Part shown: positions 1-6,105 of the stretch, in pieces
Position numbering within the stretch: the first letter of the stretch is position 1
How the letters are laid out: every line of letters starts with the position of its first letter
Assembly (NCBI GenBank): GCA_929200485.1
Contig: CAKMZU010000176.1
Coordinates: 1 to 7,428, forward strand
From: an uncultured Gammaproteobacteria bacterium
GTDB lineage: Bacteria > Pseudomonadota > Gammaproteobacteria > Pseudomonadales > DT-91
DNA length: 7,428 nucleotides
Direction: 5' to 3'
Position numbers and translations under genes: made by a program
Notes under the pieces: generated by a model
What the model was told of the DNA's origin: nothing
The model's input: the letters and a program-made list of their open reading frames with translations, nothing else
The model's database searches: none

Positions 1-1
1 G

Positions 2-190
2 CCAAAGGTATATCAGACGTTGGGTGATTATATAGATCAGTACCATGATGGATCACAGTCTGATTTTGCGCGTTCGCAAAAAACTAAAGATGGGAAGCCC
101 CTAGACCGAAAGCAGGTAAACCAATGGATCAAAAAAGGCTTTATTGTCGCGGATAAAGGGCTTTATTCTCTAAGACGGGAGATTGATTAA
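2..190 (+). CDS. Cro-like small DNA-binding protein (start codon cut by window edge)
   Basis: The frame opens at base 2 with P-K-V-Y-Q-T-L-G-D-Y-I-D and runs 62 codons to TAA at 188-190. Base 1 is g, so the missing start is probably an ATG whose last base is base 1, giving a protein of about 63 residues. The segment SDFARSQ followed by DRKQVNQWIKKGF reads as a helix-turn-helix, with the second helix as recognition helix. A short YSLRRE tail follows. Size and layout match small Cro-type repressors of temperate phages and integrative elements, which bind operator DNA as dimers and control early genes. The family call rests on recognition of this pattern only. It is the only credible plus-strand gene and converges on the minus-strand gene ending at 242, with 51 bp between them and no clear terminator hairpin. 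Confidence 0.6.
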   Translation, partial: PKVYQTLGDYIDQYHDGSQSDFARSQKTKDGKPLDRKQVNQWIKKGFIVADKGLYSLRREID

Positions 191-241
191 CAGCGAATCT
201 TTGTAGTTATCCCCAGAAAATGTGGACAAAATTTCCATTGT

Positions 242-706
242 TTAGTCTGATGCTGGGGTCATCCCTTGATGCAAAGAAGCTATCCTCTCTTTACAAATCT
301 TTTCATATTCACCTTTTTTGTGAAAATAATCATCGCTGCTTGGAAGTTCTGGAAAAATATTCTCAAGTGAATATTGTGACTCGTAGCCTATCTCAAAATT
401 ACTTGTTTTAAAGAACACTGCATTTTCTATACTCTGGAAATCTTTTTTGATTTCTAGGATTAATTTCTCAGTTGATATTTCCCCATAACCATCATCTAGT
501 CCAGAGCTTTCGAATAGCCGACCGCCATCGATAGATGCTGTATACCAAGGCTCTGGATCATCTATATCTTTTCCCACGTAAATGAAAACGAAATCTGCTT
601 TAAACCTATTTTCTTCATCTATCACCATTATTGTTAGAATGTGATTTTCAGAATCTAGCACAGATTCGTTAGATTCAATATACTGGAATGCTTCTCGAAT
701 ATTCAC
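242..706 (-). CDS. Hypothetical protein, 154 residues
   Basis: I do not recognise this family. The start is GTG (cac at 704-706), chosen because AAGGA (715-719 on the plus strand) lies 8 nt upstream. The protein is acidic and probably cytosolic: no signal peptide or membrane segment is visible. The first half alternates hydrophobic and charged residues like a small alpha/beta fold, with a loop at about residues 45-62 (GKDIDDPEPWYTASIDGG). The C-terminal third is charged and probably helical. It is the last of three small genes downstream of vapBC, 20 bp after the stop of the 63-residue gene, so the two are probably cotranscribed. An immunity-type or accessory role would fit a small acidic protein in such a cassette, but nothing in the sequence shows it. 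Confidence 0.75.
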   Translation of the reverse strand: MNIREAFQYIESNESVLDSENHILTIMVIDEENRFKADFVFIYVGKDIDDPEPWYTASIDGGRLFESSGLDDGYGEISTEKLILEIKKDFQSIENAVFFKTSNFEIGYESQYSLENIFPELPSSDDYFHKKGEYEKICKERIASLHQGMTPASD

Positions 707-726
707 TTTCCAAGTCCTTATTGGCG

Positions 727-918
727 TTAAGTTTTTAAATCTTTTGATTTAATGCTTGCTGAATTTAAACGATCCATTTCAGATACAGAAAATGCTCTTC
801 CAGCTCCGCTTTCTGCAAATATTGTGTTCCATGAGTGACTATACTTCTGATGGTGATTGAAACTATTTAAATCAACTTTTTCGCCTTTAAAGTTATAAAA
901 TTCTATTGCTTCGCTCAT
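727..918 (-). CDS. Small hypothetical protein, 63 residues
   Basis: This short gene starts with ATG (916-918) and has a good GGAG Shine-Dalgarno (925-928) 6 nt upstream. That spacing and its place in a same-strand gene run make it credible despite its size. The protein is soluble and polar, with no membrane segment. A notable stretch is NHHQKYSHSWNTIFAESGAG (about residues 21-40), rich in His, Trp and Gly. The rest includes a short segment with helix propensity (FSVSEMDRLNSASIKSKDLKT, split around M48). I do not recognise the family. It lies 51 bp downstream of the 153-residue gene and 20 bp upstream of the 154-residue gene, suggesting one transcript. Confidence 0.6.
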   Translation of the reverse strand: MSEAIEFYNFKGEKVDLNSFNHHQKYSHSWNTIFAESGAGRAFSVSEMDRLNSASIKSKDLKT

Positions 919-969
919 TTACAGCTCCATTTAAGTAAAACTATTAATATTTTTAAGGTATCCGTATTT

Positions 970-1431
970 TTACAGGTTATCCGAATCTTCGAGCATGCCG
1001 TATTCATCTGATAAAATGCCTGAAAACATACCCGTATCGCCCCAAACATCGAATTCATCATCAGTGAAGGCTTTTCTAAGTTTCATGATAGGGTTCTTAC
1101 TTTTCCCCTCTACGGCTTCTGGTGATCTTATCCATTCACCGTTCCATTCATAAACAACACCAATCTGACCAACTTCATCATCTCCACCAGCGAAACAAAT
1201 GAAGTATTTTGGGTCTTTGCGATGGCTTTTCTGCACTTTTGGCTCTGCATGATTTAACGCACCAACCTCTTGATAGGCCTCACTCAGTAACTCTAATGCC
1301 TTCTTGATCTTGTCATTACATCCAGCTCTTACAATCGCAGGGTGGTCTACTAAAAACTGATCTATGTTTGATTGGATTACATGTAGTCTGTCGCAGCCTT
1401 CAACAATGTGGCCTTCGTTAAATTCGTTCAT
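970..1431 (-). CDS. Hypothetical protein, 153 residues
   Basis: I do not recognise this family. The ATG at 1429-1431 is preceded by AGGA (1435-1438) with a rather short 3-nt spacer. Residues about 8-60 look like an amphipathic helical region, with hydrophobic residues regularly spaced through IQSNIDQFLVDHPAIV and KIKKALELLSEAYQEV. Residues about 70-100 look like beta strands around YFICFAGGDDEVGQIGVVY and end in an EWNGEWI turn. The C-terminus is very acidic (SDEYGMLEDSDNL). There is no signal peptide. It begins 32 bp after the vapC stop on the same strand, so it may share the vapBC transcript. No toxin or antitoxin motif is visible, so its link to the pair is positional only. Confidence 0.75.
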   Translation of the reverse strand: MNEFNEGHIVEGCDRLHVIQSNIDQFLVDHPAIVRAGCNDKIKKALELLSEAYQEVGALNHAEPKVQKSHRKDPKYFICFAGGDDEVGQIGVVYEWNGEWIRSPEAVEGKSKNPIMKLRKAFTDDEFDVWGDTGMFSGILSDEYGMLEDSDNL

Positions 1432-1463
1432 TTTTCCTATTCAACCTCATCTAATTGAATGCT

Positions 1464-1832
1464 TTATTTTTTGAATTCGATATTGAATTTTTCGGCCAGG
1501 TTTCTAAGATTTTTATCTCTTGTCCAAAGTCTTGTATCTGGTGTTATAAGCGCAGATGTCAAAAGAGAGAAGTCTACTACTCCACAGCCTGCACCATAAA
1601 GTTTATTTGCTTCTATGAAGTTTAATGTTTCTGAAAGTAAAGCCTCTTTGCAACCCGACAAAGATTTGAGGAAAAAAAGAGTATTCTTTCGGTCGGGTGG
1701 TGTGCCGCACGTAATTTCAGCTATGATCATTGAGTGAACGACAACTTGATCACTTACCAATAAATTAGCTAGGCATTTATCGGTTTTCTTAAAGTGATCT
1801 GTCCAAATAGAGGTATCGACTAGAACAGGCAT
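1464..1832 (-). CDS. vapC: VapC-type PIN-domain ribonuclease toxin
   Basis: This is the toxin of a type II toxin-antitoxin pair. The 122-residue length is normal for VapC, and the PIN-domain acidic residues are all visible: D6 in VDTSIW, E39 in IIAEI, D87 in GVVDFSLL and D106 in LWTRDKNL. Such proteins bind Mg2+ or Mn2+ through these residues and cleave RNA (tRNA or rRNA in studied members), arresting growth when the antitoxin is lost. The start is ATG at 1830-1832, 2 nt after the vapB stop, with GAGG (1841-1844) inside the end of vapB and an 8-nt spacer, so translation is coupled. All catalytic acids are present, so the gene looks intact. The target RNA cannot be read from sequence. Confidence 0.93.
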   Translation of the reverse strand: MPVLVDTSIWTDHFKKTDKCLANLLVSDQVVVHSMIIAEITCGTPPDRKNTLFFLKSLSGCKEALLSETLNFIEANKLYGAGCGVVDFSLLTSALITPDTRLWTRDKNLRNLAEKFNIEFKK

Positions 1833-1834
1833 TA

Positions 1835-2020
1835 TTAACGCCTCGGTATATCTTTCATGTTCGGGGCAGCCCCTCCAAGTGCAGCCAATCGTTTAGCTGA
1901 CTCCACACGAATATAGGTTTTTATAGCTTCTTCAAAAAGCTTGTTACCTTTCAAGCTCTGTCCAGATAAATCAAAAGCTTTTTCATACAGTTCATCGTCA
2001 ATACTGACTGTCGTTCTCAT
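1835..2020 (-). CDS. vapB: VapB-type antitoxin
   Basis: A 61-residue antitoxin that would neutralise the adjacent VapC and repress the operon. The N-terminus MRTTVSIDDELYEKA is the DNA-binding beta strand and helix of a short ribbon-helix-helix-type VapB. The C-terminus contains the signature AKRLAALGGAAP...IPRR found in VapB partners of PIN toxins, which usually wraps the toxin groove and inserts Arg into the active site. Antitoxin before toxin and a 2-nt intergenic gap are the normal layout. The ribosome binding site is weak (AGG, 2027-2029, 6-nt spacer). Its upstream region carries a promoter with an embedded inverted repeat (2049-2076), fitting autoregulation. Confidence 0.92.
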   Translation of the reverse strand: MRTTVSIDDELYEKAFDLSGQSLKGNKLFEEAIKTYIRVESAKRLAALGGAAPNMKDIPRR

Positions 2021-2048
2021 TGGGTGCCTATTTTGATGATATTTGATG

Positions 2049-2076
2049 TTTATATTAGCATGTTATTTCATGCCAA
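2049..2076 (-). promoter_or_regulatory. Predicted vapBC promoter
   Basis: On the minus strand a -35 box TTGGCA (2071-2076; one mismatch to TTGACA) and a -10 box TATAAA (2049-2054; one mismatch to TATAAT) are separated by 16 bp. They lie 28 bp upstream of the vapB ATG. This is the clearest sigma-70-type promoter in the window. It implies vapBC is transcribed independently of the long operon that ends at 2173. Confidence 0.6.
2058..2073. promoter_or_regulatory. Inverted repeat, probable VapB operator
   Basis: Perfect 5-bp arms GCATG and CATGC flank a 6-bp A/T spacer (GCATG-TTATTT-CATGC on the plus strand). The repeat fills the spacer of the predicted promoter and its outer end overlaps the -35 box, so bound VapB or VapBC would exclude RNA polymerase. 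The operator role is inferred from position and from known VapB autoregulation. Confidence 0.55.
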
Positions 2077-2083
2077 CAAAATA

Positions 2084-2095
2084 CATTGGCCAATG
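2084..2095. promoter_or_regulatory. Perfect 12-bp palindrome CATTGGCCAATG upstream of vapBC
   Basis: CATTGGCCAATG is fully self-complementary and lies 7 bp upstream of the vapBC -35 box. It could be a second regulator site, for a host factor or a second VapBC complex. The arm sequence differs from the GCATG repeat, so the same protein need not bind both. Confidence 0.35.
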
Positions 2096-2172
2096 ATACA
2101 AATAAACAAGGGACACATCACTGTCTACAAAACTTGCAATTCAGTTGAATTAAAATTGAATGCCAGCTGACC

Positions 2173-2931
2173 TTAAGCCTTCTCTTTTTCATTAAACGCG
2201 AAATCTTCTGGCCAGATAAAATAATCGCCATAACGCTTGCTAACCTTTAGTTCCCCGCCAGCTTGCTTACCTTGTTCTGTAATATGGTGTTTATTGTCTT
2301 TTTCTATCAGTAGTCCAGATTCGACTAGGGATGCTAGAAATTCGCCTGTCTTCATTTTTAGCTTTACAGCGATTTTTGAGGTGGATAGCTTGGCGTTATT
2401 AGAAACTGTAGGGGAGTCATCAACACTGGTCACTTTCTTAGGCTTGGATGGTTTATTGGTAGCAGTATCCTTTTTTTCTTTTTGGACTGTTTCTACCGAC
2501 ATTCTCACTTCATCACTGATGCGTATAATACGTTGCGCTTCTTCAAATGTGTCTCTGTAGACTTCAGGATCTTCAATGCGACTTGCAAAAATACCCATCT
2601 CATTATTGTTGACTTGGCTAAATTCATAGAGGTTTAGTGAGGTAATAATGGTTGAGCTTTCATTAATGTAGCACTTGGCATGTAAGTTTTTGCAGAATGA
2701 TGTGCGTATGTAACTCAATTCTTTTAGCCATTTAATTTCATTTGGCTGTAGCTCATTCTTACCGTAGACAATTCTAACGTCTATTTTCAGTCTATTCTTG
2801 TCATCGAGAAGCTCTTTAATTCTATCATTAAGCTTAAGATATGGGCTGATTAGGATAAGGCGCTCAGATGCCCCCTTAATCATTTCTTCTAGGTAGTAGT
2901 TGGTTGCACTGGTGTTTAAAAACTTAGCCAT
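2173..2931 (-). CDS. Phospholipase-D-family nuclease-like protein with C-terminal winged-helix-like region
   Basis: The 252-residue product has one PLD-type catalytic motif at residues 84-100: H84-A-K86, four residues, E91, then ITSLN. The usual acid after HxK is Asp; here it is Glu. The downstream N110-E111 typical of the family is present. One motif per chain means a dimer would be needed for one active site, as in Nuc and BfiI-type nucleases. Residues 1-135 form the PLD domain. About 150-178 is a Lys/Ser/Thr-rich linker. Residues 180-246 look like a winged helix (STSKIAVKLKM helix, SLVESGLLI recognition helix, HHITEQG wing) ending in YGDYFIWPEDF. There is no signal peptide, so it is probably a cytosolic nucleic-acid hydrolase; lipid hydrolysis is less likely. 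GAGGT (8-nt spacer) precedes the ATG. It is the last operon gene, 27 bp after the NERD gene. Confidence 0.8.
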   Translation of the reverse strand: MAKFLNTSATNYYLEEMIKGASERLILISPYLKLNDRIKELLDDKNRLKIDVRIVYGKNELQPNEIKWLKELSYIRTSFCKNLHAKCYINESSTIITSLNLYEFSQVNNNEMGIFASRIEDPEVYRDTFEEAQRIIRISDEVRMSVETVQKEKKDTATNKPSKPKKVTSVDDSPTVSNNAKLSTSKIAVKLKMKTGEFLASLVESGLLIEKDNKHHITEQGKQAGGELKVSKRYGDYFIWPEDFAFNEKEKA

Positions 2932-2958
2932 GATTAAAGACCTCTTTTTTGTGTTTAA

Positions 2959-3735
2959 TTATACGTTGGCCATGCTTCGGCACTTTGGGAAGTTAGAGCA
3001 ACCCCAAAATTTATTACCCGCATTTTCCCCTTTTTTCACTACACGGATTTTCATCTCAGCTCCGCATTTAGCGCATTCTTTAGTGTTTTCTTTTGCCTTC
3101 ACAATCTCTTTAATATGGGCCACATGCTCACGGTTTGTTTTAAAGCTTCGCTCAAGCCTACCGTTTTCGATATTTTCAATAATGCTTAGGACTTGTACTT
3201 CGCTGAAAAGCTGTTTTTGCTTGGATTTGATGTAATCTATTGAGCCTCTGGCATAGGTCACGTTATCAGGCATTTTTGTCTTGAACTGGCTGTCACCAAT
3301 AAAAACTATGACGGAAAAAAGCATGTCTTGACTGATATTAAGCGCTGATTCAAGGGTTTTTAAGTGTTTGTAGTTTTGGTGTAGCGGGTTCTGAAATTTT
3401 CCTGAGTATTTAAAAATTTTCTGCGTCCATTGTTTCTGGTTAGCTTTGCCGTAGATCCAGCCTTTCATGTTTTTTGTCTCAACGACGAAAATGCCAAAGC
3501 GGGAGACAACAATATGGTCAATTTGAGTCGTGCCACCATCTTCTGTTGGTAGTGTGATATGTTTGAGTAGGTGGTAGTCTTCCTTGGGCAGAAAATTGTT
3601 GAGCAGGATATTTACCATAAATTCGCCAAAAATACCCTTAAACCATGCTGTTTTGATTATGGGTAAAATGATGAATATTGGTATCAAGTACCAAAAAGGC
3701 ATCAGCGTATTGATTAGGAGAGTTAGTATATCCAC
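2959..3735 (-). CDS. Membrane-anchored NERD-domain nuclease-like protein with topoisomerase-type zinc ribbon
   Basis: The 258-residue protein has three parts. Residues 3-27 form a hydrophobic membrane anchor. Residues about 36-150 form a NERD domain, a PD-(D/E)xK-like nuclease-related fold: G37-E38, Q71-I-D73 (TQIDHIVVS), E86-T-K88 (FVVETKN) and G92-W-I-Y-G96, so the D...ExK core is complete. Residues 220-253 form a four-cysteine ribbon (C221, C224, C246, C252) with NKFWGCSNFPKC, as in the C-terminal zinc fingers of bacterial topoisomerase I, which bind single-stranded DNA. I infer a DNA-binding, probably DNA-cleaving protein at the inner membrane. The start is GTG (3733-3735). Its AAGGA overlaps the TAA of the DUF1173 gene, with 9 bp between stop and start, indicating coupled translation. 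Confidence 0.87.
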   Translation of the reverse strand: MDILTLLINTLMPFWYLIPIFIILPIIKTAWFKGIFGEFMVNILLNNFLPKEDYHLLKHITLPTEDGGTTQIDHIVVSRFGIFVVETKNMKGWIYGKANQKQWTQKIFKYSGKFQNPLHQNYKHLKTLESALNISQDMLFSVIVFIGDSQFKTKMPDNVTYARGSIDYIKSKQKQLFSEVQVLSIIENIENGRLERSFKTNREHVAHIKEIVKAKENTKECAKCGAEMKIRVVKKGENAGNKFWGCSNFPKCRSMANV

Positions 3736-3744
3736 TTCTTATCC

Positions 3745-4950
3745 TTATTTTTGCGGTAAAGCGATAGGTTCACATCCATCAATGTCCCATAGCGTTGCAG
3801 GCACTTTATTTTCTTCAATGATCCGATTTAGGTTTTCTCGATAGGTTTCATCTGCACCCGCAGGAACTATATAAAGCGCGTTAGGTTCATCAAGATCGGT
3901 GATTAGTGCTGATGCAATAATATCACTTTTTGAAAGATTGTATCTCAGGCCTTTAGCGAAATAGCGTTTCTGGCTAACCAGGCGATAGGTAACTTCTCTG
4001 TCATCAAGATCCTCGAAGGGTAGCCAATTTTCGTCAGTCATCATTAGACTGATGGATTCTAGGTTGATGTTGCCGCTATCGGATAGTGTGAACGTGATAA
4101 TGCTCAGTAGATGCACACGATCAGGCTCTTCAAACAGCAGCGATATTTCTGAAGAGAAGTTCTTTTCCATTCTCTTGTAGACATCTTCACCAAAAAATAT
4201 GGGTTTGTTCTTCATGTGCTTTAGCGTTAGTCTGAACCCGTATCGCGCTTGTTCTATGTTGTCGATTTCACCGATGATAATGCCAATGGGCTGTGATTTA
4301 CCCTGCTTTTTGAACTGCCCGAAATATTGTCTTTGTTGGACATCTAGCTGTGCTATTTTTTCAGGGTGATAGGTTTCAGGTAGAAAGAGTTTATCAAGCA
4401 AAGGTGCTTTTTTTGCATTTTTACCTTGTGCCGCTTCAAGTAAGTATTTTCTTATAACGCCCCACTTTCGCTTCCCTTGCATCTTTGGCGACCACTTATT
4501 GAACCCTGCTTCTTCGTAAAGGTAATGCAGCAATGAGCGCAACGTGAGCTTTTTAGGGTCTGCCTTAATGGTGGTCTGTTCTTTTGCTGGCCCAGCAACG
4601 ATATTACGTGTCATAGAAAATTTGGCTAGACTAAAATCGAGCCTAAGATCAGTGGTACCAGTTTGATGATCTTCGTTAATGGCCTTGTCGAGATCGCCTT
4701 TTCCTGATAACCCAATAGGTAGCTCAAAATGCTCACAATCTTGGTGGTGATCGCTGCCTGTTCCTGGCATCCTCTTTATGTAATATTCTTCACCTACCTT
4801 GGCAACATACATAGGAATGATTTCGCCCGTTCTTTCAGTCTGACATAGACAGCAGGGACGTTCGCCGCTTGAGTGTGCATACTCCAGGGACTGAGAAAAA
4901 TCAGCTGAATCCCGGTAAAGCATCATATCGTTGATGGCATACTGAGTCAC
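3745..4950 (-). CDS. DUF1173 family protein
   Basis: The 401-residue product matches what I recall of DUF1173, a family of unknown function often carried on integrative elements and plasmids. Supporting features are the N-terminal ERPCCLCQ (residues 30-37), PMYVAKVGEEYYIKRMPGTG (46-65) and the downstream D67-H-H-Q-D-C72, which together could form a zinc site from C33/C34, C36, H68 or H69 and C72. Then comes LDFSLAKFSMTRN (about 104-116), and the rest is a mixed alpha/beta region with no known catalytic motif. There is no signal peptide or membrane segment. The start is GTG (4948-4950) in a GTGA overlap with the upstream stop, with AGGAG 9 nt upstream. It sits between the envelope proteins and the two nuclease-like proteins. 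Family assignment is from memory of the motif. Confidence 0.8.
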   Translation of the reverse strand: MTQYAINDMMLYRDSADFSQSLEYAHSSGERPCCLCQTERTGEIIPMYVAKVGEEYYIKRMPGTGSDHHQDCEHFELPIGLSGKGDLDKAINEDHQTGTTDLRLDFSLAKFSMTRNIVAGPAKEQTTIKADPKKLTLRSLLHYLYEEAGFNKWSPKMQGKRKWGVIRKYLLEAAQGKNAKKAPLLDKLFLPETYHPEKIAQLDVQQRQYFGQFKKQGKSQPIGIIIGEIDNIEQARYGFRLTLKHMKNKPIFFGEDVYKRMEKNFSSEISLLFEEPDRVHLLSIITFTLSDSGNINLESISLMMTDENWLPFEDLDDREVTYRLVSQKRYFAKGLRYNLSKSDIIASALITDLDEPNALYIVPAGADETYRENLNRIIEENKVPATLWDIDGCEPIALPQK

Positions 4951-5492
4951 GGCACTTCACTCCTTTTGAAATTAGGTATAAAAACGGAGGTTGAGCCAAG
5001 CGCTGCTAAGATCAATACAAACAACACATAATCCATCAATAGGCCTACCTTCTGTCCGAAAAGAAAAATGGTTGCTGCAGGCACTATCATTCCAAGAAGG
5101 CCTAAAATAGATGTCAGAATATTAAAAGCTAACATGGATTTTATGGGTCTTGGTTGCCCTAGATAATCCAGACAGAAATAATCTTGAATCGAATCCACAT
5201 AACGCTCCACTATCCATCCATTGCTTCGAGCATCAAGAATAAATTTAATGCCTAACTGTCCCATAATCTTATTTATTTGAAGATTACAGGTGTTCTTGAA
5301 AATACATGAATTGTCATCAAGATTCGTTGATTCAAGTTGTAAATCAACGCGGGCCTTGGTTGAGTCTGTAATCTTTATGATTGTTTTCGTTGGTGTATTT
5401 ATTGATGCCGCTGACTCAATGGTTTGTAGGCGCTTTAGCATCAACAGTTTTCGGTCATCACCATAAATAGACAGAATTATAGCTGCCTGCAT
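4947..5492 (-). CDS. Hypothetical protein with two C-terminal membrane segments, about 181 residues
   Basis: I do not recognise the family. The frame can open at an ATG at 5565-5567 (206 residues), but that start has no clear Shine-Dalgarno and overlaps the upstream 53-residue gene. The ATG at 5490-5492 has GGAGG six nt upstream, so I prefer it. With this start the protein has a soluble N-terminal region of about 115 residues containing C63 and C68 (SCIFKNTC), and two hydrophobic segments at about 120-145 and 149-172 forming a helical hairpin, with a short charged tail (FKRSEVP). It is therefore an inner-membrane protein with a sizeable soluble domain. Its stop overlaps the DUF1173 start in GTGA, so the two are translationally coupled. 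Confidence 0.75.
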   Translation of the reverse strand: MQAAIILSIYGDDRKLLMLKRLQTIESAASINTPTKTIIKITDSTKARVDLQLESTNLDDNSCIFKNTCNLQINKIMGQLGIKFILDARSNGWIVERYVDSIQDYFCLDYLGQPRPIKSMLAFNILTSILGLLGMIVPAATIFLFGQKVGLLMDYVLFVLILAALGSTSVFIPNFKRSEVP

Positions 5493-5539
5493 AACCCACC
5501 TCCATTTTTGATTCGTGGCATGGCTTAATCCTTCGTGAA

Positions 5540-5562
5540 AACCAGAGATTTTATTTCTGGTT
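5540..5562 (-). terminator. Weak hairpin, possible attenuator inside the operon
   Basis: On the minus strand the arms AACCAGA and TCTGGTT (7 bp, 9-nt loop) are followed by only four T residues counting the stem end. The hairpin covers the stop of the 53-residue gene and lies upstream of the preferred start at 5492. It could reduce read-through or protect a processed end. It is too AT-rich and its T tract too short for a confident intrinsic terminator. Confidence 0.25.
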
Positions 5563-5712
5563 AGCATTTTTACTGCTGTCTTTATCGTTGGTATCAGGTT
5601 GTATTTTATTGATAGGTTTCTGATTTGATTTCTTTAGCTGAAAATTGGCATTCCCGTTGGTCATCTTCTTTACAGCCGCATGTAAATCAGAAAAATCGAC
5701 ATCAAGTTTCAT
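5551..5712 (-). CDS. Small hypothetical protein, 53 residues
   Basis: ATG at 5710-5712 to TAA at 5551-5553 encodes 53 residues beginning MKLDVDFSDLHAAVKKM and ending SSKNANQK. It is credible because AGGA lies 7 nt before the ATG and because it fills the gap between two operon genes, overlapping the end of the 130-residue gene by 11 bp. The N-terminal half is an amphipathic helix; the C-terminal half is polar, rich in Asn, Lys and Gln, and probably disordered. There is no membrane segment or signal peptide. I do not recognise the family. The helix-plus-flexible-tail form suggests a small partner that binds a larger protein of the operon, which is inference. Confidence 0.65.
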   Translation of the reverse strand: MKLDVDFSDLHAAVKKMTNGNANFQLKKSNQKPINKIQPDTNDKDSSKNANQK

Positions 5713-6094
5713 GGTTCAGTCCTATTAAGTTTTGTTGTTGAAGCCTACGGTGCAGGGTAATGATTGATAGACCTTCTCCATTAGTTAGGCCATCGCTGAC
5801 GACTTCAAGGATAACGGCCTCTATTTGAGGTGAAGCAGATTTGATTTCATGCACAGTTAAGGTAAGTTCGCGGCCAGCCATTGCATTCTTGTCTAGGTGT
5901 TTGGCTTTTGATTGAACGACTTGAATTTTTTTATCTAGTGAAAGCTTTTTGAATGAACGGTGCTTTGCATCAATGTTATCTACACCTATTTGGATGGCGG
6001 GTCTTGGTAGGACACCGAACTTTTGTTCAAGCCAGGGAAGCGAGTAAAAGGTTGCAGCGCAACCCAATACAAAGCCAATCAAAATTTTTATCAT
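5702..6094 (-). CDS. Hypothetical membrane-anchored protein, 130 residues
   Basis: I do not recognise this family. Residues 2-20 (IKILIGFVLGCAATFYSLP) are a hydrophobic N-terminal signal anchor. V9-L-G-C12 is a poor lipobox with a very short n-region, so lipidation is possible but less likely than a simple anchor. The rest (about 22-130) is soluble and basic in its middle (KHRSFKKLSLDKK), followed by beta-strand-like segments (ELTLTVHEI, AVILEVVSDGL) and an LHRRLQQQN helix near the end. It probably faces the periplasm. The ATG at 6092-6094 has AGGT about 9 nt upstream. It starts 11 bp after the lipoprotein stop and its end overlaps the 53-residue gene by 11 bp. Confidence 0.75.
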   Translation of the reverse strand: MIKILIGFVLGCAATFYSLPWLEQKFGVLPRPAIQIGVDNIDAKHRSFKKLSLDKKIQVVQSKAKHLDKNAMAGRELTLTVHEIKSASPQIEAVILEVVSDGLTNGEGLSIITLHRRLQQQNLIGLNHET

Positions 6095-6105
6095 GGCAAG
6101 ATCAC

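Noticed and set aside
2108..2116. AAGGGACAC upstream of vapBC resembling the repeat head
   Set aside because: It is not followed by TATGG..TAA or by a palindrome, so only the short head matches; chance is likely in this composition.
2138..2151. Dyad AATTCA-GT-TGAATT after the PLD gene as operon terminator
   Set aside because: It is entirely AT-rich in its arms apart from one pair, with no T run on the minus strand, so it does not meet the form of an intrinsic terminator.
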